NCBI GenBank assembly: GCA_031290255.1
Contig: JAITNW010000006.1
Coordinates: 53,578 to 117,577, forward strand
Source: Candidatus Nomurabacteria bacterium
GTDB taxonomy: Bacteria > Patescibacteriota > Saccharimonadia > Saccharimonadales > Saccharimonadaceae
DNA length: 64,000 bases
Direction: 5' to 3'
Below, in pieces: positions 18,402-27,982 of the stretch; within the stretch, counting starts at the first letter, position 1; each line of letters opens with the position of its first letter. The notes beneath the pieces were generated by a model. It ran no database searches and had not been told where the DNA came from. It saw only the letters and a program-made list of their open reading frames with translations. The position numbers were made by a program, and so were the translations under genes.

Positions 18402-19328
18402 ATGGATATAAATTTGGCGGATTTTTATGCGCGACTTGGTACGATTGTGCTGATTTTGGCTTTAGGATTTTTCTTAGGTAAAATAAAGTGGATCAACACG
18501 GCGACAAATAAACAGCTTGTGAATTTGTTGCTGATGGTGTTTATGCCGGCTGCGCTTTTTTCTGCCTTTCCATCAGAATATAGTGATGCGTCATTGCAGA
18601 TGTTTTTTGCGGGATTACTTGGTGGCGTAGTAGTGTTGTTCGCCCTGATGATTGTTGCGAAGATTGTATTTAATAAATGGTGGTATAAGGGGGAGGTCGG
18701 GTATCAGTCGCAGTTTGCGCTGATATTTAATAACGCGACGTTTTTGGGCTATCCGATAATCGCACATACTTTTGGCGAGGTAGGAATTATCCCATATTGT
18801 GGGTTTATTATTGCTTTTAATTTGGCATTATTTTCGTATGGAGTTTGGTTATTTGAGAGAAAGATCAGTTGGCGTCTTGTGAAGAGTACGCTGCTCAATC
18901 CGAATATTATCGCTGTTCTTCTTGGGATGGGGTGCTTCTTGCTAAATCTTGCCTTGCCCGCTGCAATTGATGAGGCGGTTGGATTTGTGGGTTCGGCGAC
19001 TACGCCGATCTCGCTGATTTGTATTGGGTTTATGCTGTCTAGCGCCAAGCTTAGTAAGCTGGTAAAGAAATGGCGGCTGTTGATCACGGCGGCAATTCAG
19101 CTGATTTTGGGGCCGACGATAACGTACTTTTTGTTGTCGTGGCTGCAATTTCCGCAGGAAGTTATAGTGGTGTGCACTTTGATTCAGGCACTTCCAACTG
19201 CTACGAGCTTGGGGCTGTTTGCGGCGAAATATGGTGGGGATGAGGTGGGTGCCTCTGAGCTCGTGACAATCTCTACATTACTTTCAATCGTAACTTTGCC
19301 GATAATGATTTCGGTCTTGTTGATATAG
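18402..19328 (+). CDS. AEC (auxin efflux carrier) family transporter
   Basis: 10-TM protein with LLLMVFMPAALF, NNATFLGYPI, PTATSLGLFAAKYGGD. Confidence 0.85.
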   Translation: MDINLADFYARLGTIVLILALGFFLGKIKWINTATNKQLVNLLLMVFMPAALFSAFPSEYSDASLQMFFAGLLGGVVVLFALMIVAKIVFNKWWYKGEVGYQSQFALIFNNATFLGYPIIAHTFGEVGIIPYCGFIIAFNLALFSYGVWLFERKISWRLVKSTLLNPNIIAVLLGMGCFLLNLALPAAIDEAVGFVGSATTPISLICIGFMLSSAKLSKLVKKWRLLITAAIQLILGPTITYFLLSWLQFPQEVIVVCTLIQALPTATSLGLFAAKYGGDEVGASELVTISTLLSIVTLPIMISVLLI

Positions 19329-19377
19329 TCACTGGGCTAGATTAGAACAAAAACGCCATAATTTGGCGATCTTTGGC

Positions 19378-19453
19378 TGGTGGGGGCACTTGGGCTTGAA
19401 CCAAGGACCAATCGGTTATGAGCCGACTGCTCTAACCACTGAGCTATGCCCCC
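19378..19453 (-). tRNA. tRNA with CAT anticodon (Met or Ile2)
   Basis: GGGGGCATAGCTCAGTGGTTAGAGCAGTCGGCTCATAACCGATTGGTCCTTGGTTCAAGCCCAAGTGCCCCCACCA. Confidence 0.9.
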
Positions 19454-19493
19454 GTAGAATATATTATACCAGAACTGGTGTATAATAATAAGC

Positions 19494-19913
19494 GTGAACA
19501 GATTAAAAACGAAAATTCGACGGTTGGTTTATCGGGTTAAGAAAGATTATTTGACACTTAGTAATATGTTGCTGGTCGTGGCGTTAGTTTTTTGTGCGAG
19601 CTGGGCCTGGGGGTCTATCACGGCAATGTCGCGTAACTGGGAGTTAGAGCAGAAAGTTTCCGAGCGACGGTTGGAGCAAAGGAGGTTGGAGCTTGAGGTA
19701 GAAAACTTGATCTTGGAGCAAGAATATTATAAGACGGAAGAGTATCAAGAGCTAGTGGCAAGGTCTAAGCAGGGGAAGATGCTTGAGGGAGAGACTATGG
19801 TGATTTTACCGGAAAATTCAGAAGGTGCGATCAATAAGTATGACAGGAAAGAGTCTGCTGATCTGGAGAAAAAATCTAATTTTGAGCAGTGGATGGTTTT
19901 CCTTTTTGGCTGA
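19494..19913 (+). CDS. FtsB/DivIC-like septum formation initiator
   Basis: Single TM, coiled coil, then EYYKTEEYQELVARSKQGKMLEGE. Confidence 0.65.
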   Translation: MNRLKTKIRRLVYRVKKDYLTLSNMLLVVALVFCASWAWGSITAMSRNWELEQKVSERRLEQRRLELEVENLILEQEYYKTEEYQELVARSKQGKMLEGETMVILPENSEGAINKYDRKESADLEKKSNFEQWMVFLFG

Positions 19914-19955
19914 ACTTGACTTTGGGTCAAACTTTGTGTAGAATTATGAGTACGG

Positions 19956-20032
19956 CGCGGGGTAGAGCAGTCTGGTAGCTCGTTTGGCTCATAACCAAAA
20001 GGTCGTTGGTTCAAATCCAACCCCCGCAACCA
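19956..20032 (+). tRNA. Initiator tRNA-fMet (CAT)
   Basis: CGCGGGGTAGAGCAG...CTCATAA...CCCCGCAACCA; C1-A72 mismatch. Confidence 0.93.
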
Positions 20033-20066
20033 CATTTTATCCCTTAGAGGGGATTTTTTGTGTAAT

Positions 20067-21431
20067 TTATGCAAGACGGCGGCAGGCAATACGGATAACT
20101 TCGCCCCAATCACTTGCGATGTGTGGAGTGTTAGCGATGTCGCGCGGTGTCATCTCGTAACGAATTGCAAGTGCGAGCTCTTGCGCCATGATGCCAGCTT
20201 GAGGTGCTATAATGGTGGCGCCGATAATTTTGTTGCTTCTGTCGGTGATAATCTTGACGAAGCCATCACGGAAATCTGAGGTATTACTGACTTGGGCTGT
20301 GGCTAGTGGAACGATAACTTTTTTGACCTTTCGATCATGGCGGAGACAATCATCTTCTGTAGCTCCTATGGTGGCTATAGATGGCCAGGTGCGTGTGATG
20401 CGAGTGAGGCCAGAGTAGTTGACGACTTCTTTGCTGTGATTTATCATGTGTGACATGGCGATACCAGATTCGAGGACGGATTTTTCTGTGGAGCTGTCTG
20501 TGCCGCCGATGACGTCTCCTGCGGCGTAGATGTGTTTGACGGAAGTCTGCATATTCTTTTCGACTTTTATGCCGGTATTGGTAAATTTGACGCCGGCATT
20601 TTCGAGGCCAAAATCTGTGGCTGGGGTACTACCGGTACAAAGGAGAATCTCGTCAATGCGGACGGATTTTTCTTGTCCGCCGCGTAAGAATACGACTTTT
20701 TTGCTAATGGAATCTTTTTCGAGAGAAACAACGCGTGACTGGGTAAGTACTTTGATGCCGAGCCTATTGAATATATCATCAAATACTTGGCCAACCTCTT
20801 CATCTTCTCGAGGTAAGAGTCGGCCTGCGATGTCTGCGATGAGAACCTTTGTGCCAAGTTCTGCAAAATATTGAGCCAGCTCGCAGCCGGTGGATCCTGC
20901 GCCTGCTATGAATAGTGTTTTGGGCGGGCGAACAAGTTGTAGAATAGAATCTGGAGTAAGATAGCTAAGGTTTTCGGGAATTTTGATGCCAGTATCGATC
21001 ATCTCGGAGCCGGTAGCGATGAGAAATTTTTTGGCGGATATGCGTTGTGGCCCGACGCTGATTTCGTATGGGCTGAGGAAATGGGCAAAACCATGCAGGC
21101 AAGTTATGCCGGCGTTTTCGAATGACTTTTTGCTATCTGCACCTGCGCGGCGCATGGCGATATTTTTCCAATTATTCAGTGTGGGGTAATTGTAGCGAAG
21201 ATTTGTGCTGGATATGCCAAATTTTGCGCCTGTAATAGATTGGTCGAGTAGGTGAGTGGCGTGAAAAAGAGCTGAGAATGGTACATCGCTGTAATTAATG
21301 GCGCTACCGCCCCATTTGTCGGCTTCAACAAGGGCTACGCGTAAACCTGCGCCGGTGGCCATAAGAGCAGCTGCACTGCCTGCTGCACCGCTTCCAATGG
21401 CTATGAGATCGTAATTAAACTTAAGTTTCAT
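20067..21431 (-). CDS. FAD/NAD(P)-dependent oxidoreductase, pyridine nucleotide-disulfide oxidoreductase family, lacking redox cysteines
   Basis: YDLIAIGSGAAGSAAA, IYAAGDVIGG, C-terminal dimerization domain; GGSAINYSDVPFSAL replaces GGTCLNVGCIPSKAL. Confidence 0.85.
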   Translation of the reverse strand: MKLKFNYDLIAIGSGAAGSAAALMATGAGLRVALVEADKWGGSAINYSDVPFSALFHATHLLDQSITGAKFGISSTNLRYNYPTLNNWKNIAMRRAGADSKKSFENAGITCLHGFAHFLSPYEISVGPQRISAKKFLIATGSEMIDTGIKIPENLSYLTPDSILQLVRPPKTLFIAGAGSTGCELAQYFAELGTKVLIADIAGRLLPREDEEVGQVFDDIFNRLGIKVLTQSRVVSLEKDSISKKVVFLRGGQEKSVRIDEILLCTGSTPATDFGLENAGVKFTNTGIKVEKNMQTSVKHIYAAGDVIGGTDSSTEKSVLESGIAMSHMINHSKEVVNYSGLTRITRTWPSIATIGATEDDCLRHDRKVKKVIVPLATAQVSNTSDFRDGFVKIITDRSNKIIGATIIAPQAGIMAQELALAIRYEMTPRDIANTPHIASDWGEVIRIACRRLA

Positions 21432-21433
21432 CT

Positions 21434-21688
21434 TTATATTATCTTATCATAGTTTTTATAAACAAAGGCGAGATCGGGGTGGAGTTTCTTGAGTGTTTTG
21501 TGGGCGGTACGGCGGATGTCTGCTTCGGTGACGATTTCGCGATCCCTGATCCAGGCTTCTACAGCGGTGGCAGTTTTTTCGGCAATAGTTTCTGCCCATT
21601 TTGGTGCGAGACGGAGGCTACGAGCGTGTATGAGGATTTCTTTTTTGAGAGCTTGGGAAGAATAGTTGTGAGGTTTTTTCATAAGCAA
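21434..21688 (-). CDS. ATP-cone-like small protein
   Basis: IVTEADIRRTAHKTLKKLHPDLAFVYKNYDKII. Confidence 0.6.
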   Translation of the reverse strand: MLMKKPHNYSSQALKKEILIHARSLRLAPKWAETIAEKTATAVEAWIRDREIVTEADIRRTAHKTLKKLHPDLAFVYKNYDKII

Positions 21689-22380
21689 ACCCCTAAAATC
21701 TTGAATGAGAAGATGAACAGCCCCAGGATTAGAAAACCTAATCCGGATATGAAACGTAGGAAGGTTTTATTGCGGAGTCGCCATTTTTGAACAGTGGCAA
21801 CGGTTTTGCCAGAATGGATGGCAAGGCGAAATATTACGAGTGGGATGATGGCGACTATGGTGTAGGCAGCGACGGCGAGTGCGCGGTATTCGACCGGAAG
21901 CTCTAGAATGCTGCTGGCAGTGATCAAGAGAAGAATGATGGTAATCGGGATTTCGGCAAAACACGTGAGTACGCCGAGCGAAAAAGCTTCTGTGTTGCTT
22001 TTGGTGACTTTGGCGCGGTTGTTAATGAAGCGGGCAACGACTTTGGGTATCCAAAGTTCGGTACTATTGCCGATCTTATAGTAGAAAAACCACATGACGA
22101 TGGCGAGAGCGGCTAGGACGCCAATAATGATAGCGAGTATTTCGGGAGAGAAGACTCCGTGAAATAGGTTTAAGACTATGAAACAGGCAGTAGAGAGGAG
22201 GAGAAAGGTGATAATACCTACTCCGGAGATGAAGCTGCCGACTATATTGCGGGTACGGGTACGGATATGTTTGCCGGTGCTTTCGTGGTAGAGAAGAAGG
22301 AGGGAGCCGAGACTAAGCTGCAAGGATGCATGGATTAGGCCCGCCAAGATAATAGTCGCGATACTCAACAATTCGCTCAT
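21679..22380 (-). CDS. Six-TM membrane protein
   Basis: Hydrophobic periodicity; operon with 21434-21688. Confidence 0.7.
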   Translation of the reverse strand: MSELLSIATIILAGLIHASLQLSLGSLLLLYHESTGKHIRTRTRNIVGSFISGVGIITFLLLSTACFIVLNLFHGVFSPEILAIIIGVLAALAIVMWFFYYKIGNSTELWIPKVVARFINNRAKVTKSNTEAFSLGVLTCFAEIPITIILLLITASSILELPVEYRALAVAAYTIVAIIPLVIFRLAIHSGKTVATVQKWRLRNKTFLRFISGLGFLILGLFIFSFKILGVCL

Positions 22381-22450
22381 GATTATATTGTATCACGAAT
22401 CTGAATGCACTCGTGCTTGTTTTATAGTGGTAGAAAGGTATATTTAACGC

Positions 22451-23971
22451 ATGAAAAGATATTTTTGGGTAATAATGTGCGCGATAATAGGGTGTTTAAT
22501 TTTCATCAAAGGGGTTACGGGAGTTAGTATTGACGAAGATGATTATGAAGGGATTAATTCTTCGTTAGTGATTTCAGCGGTAAATGCTGGTTATACTTAT
22601 GAGGGAGTCCAGCAAAATTATGATTTTATTGAATTGTATAACAATACTGGTGAGATTTTGGCGTTAGATGGCTATAGGATTGAATACGTGAATAGTGTGG
22701 GGAATGTTGCTGGCTCAATATCTTTTCCTGTGGGTACAGATTTGAATTCAGAGTATTTGTTACTAGGATTTGCAAAGTCGCCACAATATGCGGAAGTGGG
22801 AAAGGAATATCTTTATAATTTTGGGAGTTCTGCGGGTCTGGCTAGTACAGCGGGAGTGGTTAGGTTATATAAAGATGGTGCGTTGGTTGATGAAATATGT
22901 TGGGGTAGTGCGGTGTGTAGTGAGAGTTATGTGAAGTTTGCTACGACTCAAGAAGCTAATATGACTTTGCAAAGGTGCATAGTAGATGGCGTGATTGAGC
23001 GATGCGGAGATGAAGCTTGGTTCAGATATGTTAAGTATTATCCGGAAATAAAGGAGGGGGTGTTGAAGTCTAGGAGTATGGAAGTCCCTGAGTTGTTGCC
23101 GCAGTGCTTTGGGCTGGTTATTTCGGAAATATATAGTTATTTTGAGAATGATTATGCAGAGCAGTTTGTTGAAATATATAATCCGACTGATGAGATTATT
23201 GAGCTTGAAGGGTGTGGGCTTAAATTCAAAAATAAAATCTATGAGCTAGTTGGGGAATTAGCTCCAGATGAGTATCTGGCATATCAGAATTTGGATCTAA
23301 AATTGACAAAGAATCCCACGAATAGCAATGAGTTATTTTTGCTTGATGTGGATGGGAGTATAGTCTCGAAAGCAGAATATTACTATGGGCAGAAAAAAGG
23401 AACTTCGTGGGCGCTGTTTAATTTGGGGGAAGATGAAGAAAAGTGGCTACAGACTTACAGCGTGACTAAAGGCAGCGAGAACGTGTATCAAGAATTCCGG
23501 AATTGTCCAAGTGGCAAAGTAATAAATCCGCAGACTGGGAATTGTATCAATTTTAATGAAGATGAGGAGCTGCCGGCTTGTCCGGTGGGGAAATTCCGTA
23601 ATCCGGAAACGAATAGATGTAAGTCTTATGAAAGTATTGATAATATATTGAAGCCTTGCGATGATGGGTATTTTAGAAATCCAGAAACCAATCGTTGCAA
23701 AAAAGTTGCTACTGCTACCGGCGAGCTGAAGCCTTGTGCTGATGGGTATGAAAGGAATCTGGAGACAAATCGATGTAGGAAAGTGAGAGAAAATAACGGG
23801 GCAGATTTTGGCGTGATTGATGGGGATAAGTCGGGTGGTCTGGGCTGGGTTGGTTATGGTGCGTTGGCGATAATAGTTGCGATCGGCGTTGGTTATTTAT
23901 TGTGGCAGTTTAGAGATGAGGTGAAGCGTGGTATGATGAGAATCATGAAGGCAAAAGAACGGCGACGATGA
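22451..23971 (+). CDS. Secreted/anchored lamin-tail-domain protein with Cys-containing repeats
   Basis: Signal peptide; two LTD-like regions (DFIELYNNTGE.LALDGY, QFVEIYNPTDEIIELEGC); four C..G...NPxTxRC repeats; C-terminal TM and basic tail. Confidence 0.78.
   Translation: MKRYFWVIMCAIIGCLIFIKGVTGVSIDEDDYEGINSSLVISAVNAGYTYEGVQQNYDFIELYNNTGEILALDGYRIEYVNSVGNVAGSISFPVGTDLNSEYLLLGFAKSPQYAEVGKEYLYNFGSSAGLASTAGVVRLYKDGALVDEICWGSAVCSESYVKFATTQEANMTLQRCIVDGVIERCGDEAWFRYVKYYPEIKEGVLKSRSMEVPELLPQCFGLVISEIYSYFENDYAEQFVEIYNPTDEIIELEGCGLKFKNKIYELVGELAPDEYLAYQNLDLKLTKNPTNSNELFLLDVDGSIVSKAEYYYGQKKGTSWALFNLGEDEEKWLQTYSVTKGSENVYQEFRNCPSGKVINPQTGNCINFNEDEELPACPVGKFRNPETNRCKSYESIDNILKPCDDGYFRNPETNRCKKVATATGELKPCADGYERNLETNRCRKVRENNGADFGVIDGDKSGGLGWVGYGALAIIVAIGVGYLLWQFRDEVKRGMMRIMKAKERRR
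23504..23775 (+). repeat. Four protein-level tandem repeats
   Basis: CPSGKVINPQTGNC / CPVGKFRNPETNRC / CDDGYFRNPETNRC / CADGYERNLETNRC. Confidence 0.8.
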
Positions 23972-24447
23972 GAATATTGGGAATAGATCCGGGTACTGGC
24001 ATATGTGGTTTTGGCGTGATTGAGGTGGACGGGAGAAATAACGTCAGAATGATTACCGCGGGGGTGATTAGCACTCCGCCACATACGCCATTAGCGGATA
24101 GATTGCTTGATATATATGATTCGTTAAGTCAGATTATTGACGAGTGCAAGCCCGACGAAACTGCGGTGGAGAAATTATTTTTTAATCAGAATATAACTAC
24201 TGGGATTACAGTAGCTGAAGCGCGGGGCGTAATAATGTTGGTGGCTAGACAGCATAATCTTGTGATTGCAGAATATACTCCATTGCAAATAAAACAGACT
24301 TTGACTGGCTATGGCAGAGCCGACAAAAAACAAATGCAGGAAATGGTAAGAATACACCTGAATTTGAAAGAAATACCTAAGCCTGATGATGCGGCTGATG
24401 CTTTGGCTACCGCTATTACGCATTCTCTAATGCGTAAGGGTGTATAA
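23968..24447 (+). CDS. ruvC: Crossover junction endodeoxyribonuclease RuvC
   Basis: MRILGIDPGTGICGFGVIE, AVEKLFFNQN, KPDDAADALATAITH. Confidence 0.97.
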   Translation: MRILGIDPGTGICGFGVIEVDGRNNVRMITAGVISTPPHTPLADRLLDIYDSLSQIIDECKPDETAVEKLFFNQNITTGITVAEARGVIMLVARQHNLVIAEYTPLQIKQTLTGYGRADKKQMQEMVRIHLNLKEIPKPDDAADALATAITHSLMRKGV

Positions 24448-24455
24448 TTGGTAGT

Positions 24456-25028
24456 ATGATTGCGCATTTGAAAGGGGTGATTGCAGAAAGATTTGGTAAC
24501 TCCGTGATTGTGGATGTTGCCGGAGTGGGGTATGAAGTACTCGTTACTAGCATTGATGCGGAAGCTCTGGTGCTGGAAGCGCAAGTGAAAATATATACTT
24601 ATCATCATGTGCGAGAACAGATAGAAGAATTATTTGGTTTTCTCAGCCTAGAAGGCAAGAAGCTTTTTGAACTTCTGATTACCGTGCAGGGGGTTGGCCC
24701 AAAGAATGCGATGGGAATTTTGTCTTTAGCGTCATCGGAAGAAGTGCGTAATGCTATTGCGAACGCGGATGCGGCTTTTATAGCAAAAGCTAGTGGTGTA
24801 GGTAAAAAATCTGCTGAGCGGGTGATTGTGAATCTTAGAGATAAGGTTGGACTACCGGCCTATTATGGAAGAAAATCTGAAATGGGAGTAGAATTTGCAC
24901 GGGCAGATGAGGCGCTTGAAGCATTGATGGCACTAGGGTTTCAACTGGCTGACGCCACGCGAGCGCTGGCGGATATTGATATGAATTTGCCAGTAGAAGA
25001 TAGAATTAGGCTGGCTCTTAAGCAGTAA
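24456..25028 (+). CDS. ruvA: Holliday junction helicase subunit RuvA
   Basis: MIAHLKGVIAER, VQGVGPKNAMGILS, ASGVGKKSAERVIVNLRDK. Confidence 0.97.
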   Translation: MIAHLKGVIAERFGNSVIVDVAGVGYEVLVTSIDAEALVLEAQVKIYTYHHVREQIEELFGFLSLEGKKLFELLITVQGVGPKNAMGILSLASSEEVRNAIANADAAFIAKASGVGKKSAERVIVNLRDKVGLPAYYGRKSEMGVEFARADEALEALMALGFQLADATRALADIDMNLPVEDRIRLALKQ

Positions 25029-25164
25029 ACAGTTTCTGCATAAAGCTTAAGGTTGAAATAAATGATGACGTTTGATACACTTATCGTTGTCGTCTTTGAA
25101 ATATTTACCAAGATTTGGTGGGCAAAGGTCGCATAGACGACGTATCACTAAGCAGGAGAACACC

Positions 25165-25236
25165 ATGAAAAAGCGTAACCGCAAGGGGACGCTGCGAATG
25201 GATATGCCTCAATGGAATGAATACATTGAGATGTAG
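25165..25236 (+). CDS. Candidate 23-aa small ORF
   Basis: MKKRNRKGTLRMDMPQWNEYIEM*; AGGAG upstream; terminator directly downstream. Confidence 0.35.
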   Translation: MKKRNRKGTLRMDMPQWNEYIEM

Positions 25237-25242
25237 CGAAAA

Positions 25243-25266
25243 TAGCCTCATAATGAGGCTATTTTT
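25243..25266 (+). terminator. Intrinsic terminator
   Basis: ATAGCCTCATAATGAGGCTATTTTTC. Confidence 0.8.
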
Positions 25267-25282
25267 CATATTGAACTGTGTT

Positions 25283-26023
25283 TTATTCTTCCGTTTCGTT
25301 GGTTGCGGGGCCAGTCGGCAGGTTAAGTTCCTTCAAATGACGATCTAGAGTGGTGCGGAATAGTTCAAGAAATTCGTTTTCTGCTCCGGACTCGCTAATA
25401 TCGATGGACTCGCCGTTGATATAGAATGCAGGGGTGCCTAGGACTTTGCTGAGTTTGTTGCCGATATTGTAGTCGAAGGTGATTTTTTTCTCGGTGTTTA
25501 TGTCTCCAAGATCTTCTTTGAATTTTGCGATGTCGCCGTCAGGTGCAATGTTTTGGAAAAGATTAGCGAAGGTATTGGTGCGCGTAGAGCCACTTTCGGC
25601 GCTCCATAAAGCTTGGTTGGCGTAAAGGGTATCAATCATTTCCCAAAAATAACCCTGAAGTCCAGCGCTTTCTAGAGCAGCTGCAGCGGCACGAGCATTG
25701 GGATGGCCTTGAATCGGGAAATTACGGAAGACGAATGCAACGCGATCGCCATATTCTGCTTGAAGCTTAGTGATGCGAGGCATGGCGGTGGCGCAGCCGG
25801 CGCACTGCATATCGCCGTACTCTACGAGGACGATGGGGGACTCTGCGTTGCCTCGAACATGCTCGGGGATGTTGCCATTATTATCATCCGGTGGGATGAT
25901 TTTTGCTGAATCGTATTGATCGTAATTGATGGTTTTGGCTTGCGATTGGATGATGGACCAAGTGAGAAGTCCTCCAAAAGCTAAAATGATTAAGCCTAAT
26001 ACTATACCTGTGGTTTTACTCAT
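25283..26023 (-). CDS. DsbA-family thioredoxin-fold protein
   Basis: VEYGDMQCAGCATAMPRI, FRNFPIQGHPNARAAA, GTPAFYING. Confidence 0.9.
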   Translation of the reverse strand: MSKTTGIVLGLIILAFGGLLTWSIIQSQAKTINYDQYDSAKIIPPDDNNGNIPEHVRGNAESPIVLVEYGDMQCAGCATAMPRITKLQAEYGDRVAFVFRNFPIQGHPNARAAAAALESAGLQGYFWEMIDTLYANQALWSAESGSTRTNTFANLFQNIAPDGDIAKFKEDLGDINTEKKITFDYNIGNKLSKVLGTPAFYINGESIDISESGAENEFLELFRTTLDRHLKELNLPTGPATNETEE

Positions 26024-26064
26024 AATGTTATGATTGTATCATAAAATGGTACAATAGGATTGTT

Positions 26065-26706
26065 ATGTCGCCACTGTTTCTCAGAATAAAGAAAAAGATA
26101 GTGGGATGGTTGGATCCGCGTCTTGAGAAATATAGGGCTAAATCCCCTAAGAAAGATTATGTACCGAAAAGTAAGGAAGAGCTGATCGCGGTGCTGAGGA
26201 GAACTCCGAAGAGTGTTTTGAGTGATGAGGAGAGGGCAGTGATTGCTACGGCGATGAGTTTCAATGACAAACCGGTGCGAAAAATCATGTTGCCAAAAGA
26301 GAAAATGACATTTGTGCATGAGAATGATTTTTTGGGTCCGCTGACCTTGGACAAACTATATAAGGCGGGCTTTGAGCATTTTCCGGTGGTGGGGAGTTCG
26401 GGGAAAATTACAGGTTTGATTCATACACGGGAACTGAACGCGCTCAAAATAAGGGAAACTGATAGAGCTTTGAAGTATCTTGACGTAGATGTTTATTATA
26501 TTCGGGAAGATCATACGCTGGAAATGGCGCTTGCGGCATTCTTGAGGACAAATTGCTACTTTTTTATCGTGATAGATAGGCTGGAAAGGGTGGTAGGACA
26601 GGTGACTTATGAAATGGTGGCGGAGAATATGCTTGGTAAGAAGATGAAGGATGATTTTGATAAAGATCTAGATATTCTCGCGGTGGCAAAAAGGGAGAAG
26701 AACTAG
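26065..26706 (+). CDS. CBS-domain protein
   Basis: KIMLPKEKMTFVHEND...HFPVVGSSGKITGLIHTREL; second CBS half. Confidence 0.8.
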   Translation: MSPLFLRIKKKIVGWLDPRLEKYRAKSPKKDYVPKSKEELIAVLRRTPKSVLSDEERAVIATAMSFNDKPVRKIMLPKEKMTFVHENDFLGPLTLDKLYKAGFEHFPVVGSSGKITGLIHTRELNALKIRETDRALKYLDVDVYYIREDHTLEMALAAFLRTNCYFFIVIDRLERVVGQVTYEMVAENMLGKKMKDDFDKDLDILAVAKREKN

Positions 26707-26748
26707 CACTCTTGCCCCCTTGACTGCTAAGTGATATACTAATCCAAT

Positions 26749-27642
26749 ATGGCAAAACGAGATTATTATGAAATTTTGGGGGTGGGAAAGAGTGCCTCTG
26801 ACGATGAGATCAAGAAGGCTTACCGTAAATTGGCGGTGAAGTACCATCCGGATAAAAATCAGGGGGATAAAGAGGCTGAAGGCAAATTCAAAGAGGTTAG
26901 TGAAGCTTACGAAGTTCTGAGCGATAAGCAGAAGCGGACACGGTATGACCAATTTGGGCATGCTGGTGTGGGCGGTGCTGCTAATGGGGGTAATCCGTTT
27001 GGTCAGCAGGGCGGGAATAGCTATAATTATAATGGGCAATCGTTTAATTTTGACTTTGGTGGCGGGGGTTTTGACGATATTCTGGGGAGTTTGTTTGGAT
27101 TTGGCGGCCCGAGGCGGCCGGCACGGGGGCGGGATTTGCAGACGAGTTTGACGATTGATTTTGAGGAAGCGATTTTTGGCACTACGAAAACCGTGGTGGT
27201 GCAGGGAGAGAGCGTGAAGCTCAAGGTTCCGGCGGGGATTTTTGATGGTCAGGCGATTCGGCTGGCTGGAAAAGGTGGCGAGGCACCGCGTGGTGGTCAG
27301 CGGGGGGATTTGTATGTGGAGATTCGGGTGCGGGCGCATAGGCATTTGACGCGCGAGGGGGACTTGATATTGAGCGAGGCGACGATCTCGATGGTGGACG
27401 CGGTGCTTGGTACGGAAATTGATGTGGAAACGGTGGACGGCGTGGTGACGATGAAAGTGCCGGCGGGTACGCAGCCGGGAAGTAATTTTAAGCTTTCTGG
27501 ACACGGAGCGCCACGAATTGGATCGGATCAAAGAGGCCCGCATATCGTGAGTATTGAGGTGGAGATTCCAAAAAATCTCAATAAAAAGCAAAAAGAGTTG
27601 ATGGAAGAGTTTCAGAATACAAAAAAGCATTTCTGGAAATAG
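26749..27642 (+). CDS. DnaJ-type chaperone (CbpA-like, no zinc finger)
   Basis: J domain [35 protein letters not shown]; Gly-rich linker; C-terminal domains. Confidence 0.95.
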   Translation: MAKRDYYEILGVGKSASDDEIKKAYRKLAVKYHPDKNQGDKEAEGKFKEVSEAYEVLSDKQKRTRYDQFGHAGVGGAANGGNPFGQQGGNSYNYNGQSFNFDFGGGGFDDILGSLFGFGGPRRPARGRDLQTSLTIDFEEAIFGTTKTVVVQGESVKLKVPAGIFDGQAIRLAGKGGEAPRGGQRGDLYVEIRVRAHRHLTREGDLILSEATISMVDAVLGTEIDVETVDGVVTMKVPAGTQPGSNFKLSGHGAPRIGSDQRGPHIVSIEVEIPKNLNKKQKELMEEFQNTKKHFWK

Positions 27643-27697
27643 AATCCGTACGCTTACGGTTGACTAGGTTTTGGGGCGAAGGTAAACTAAGTCTAGG

Positions 27698-27910
27698 ATG
27701 AATATAAAAGAGGCGATGTTGCGTAATGTTTTGCTAGGCAGAGTAGGGAGTGAGAACTTCACTATTAAGTATTCTAGTGGTTATGTGGTTTTTGAATGGA
27801 GTTCGGGCAAGACTACGCGGTTGCAACGCGCGGCGAATGGGGTGGATAGTATTATTCCTTTGCCAGATGGTAGTAGTTTGAGATTGAAGCCAGATTTTAG
27901 CTTGATGTAG
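27698..27910 (+). CDS. Small hypothetical protein
   Basis: 70-aa ORF. Confidence 0.45.
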   Translation: MNIKEAMLRNVLLGRVGSENFTIKYSSGYVVFEWSSGKTTRLQRAANGVDSIIPLPDGSSLRLKPDFSLM

Positions 27911-27982
27911 AAATTTGGGATTCAAAAAGCTGGCAAGTGTGGGCTTGCTGTAATTGTATGGTAGCACACATAGCGCTAAAAG

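Noticed and set aside
26668-27630. 320-aa His/Arg/Leu-rich minus ORF
   Set aside because: Antisense to the dnaJ-like gene; composition not protein-like.
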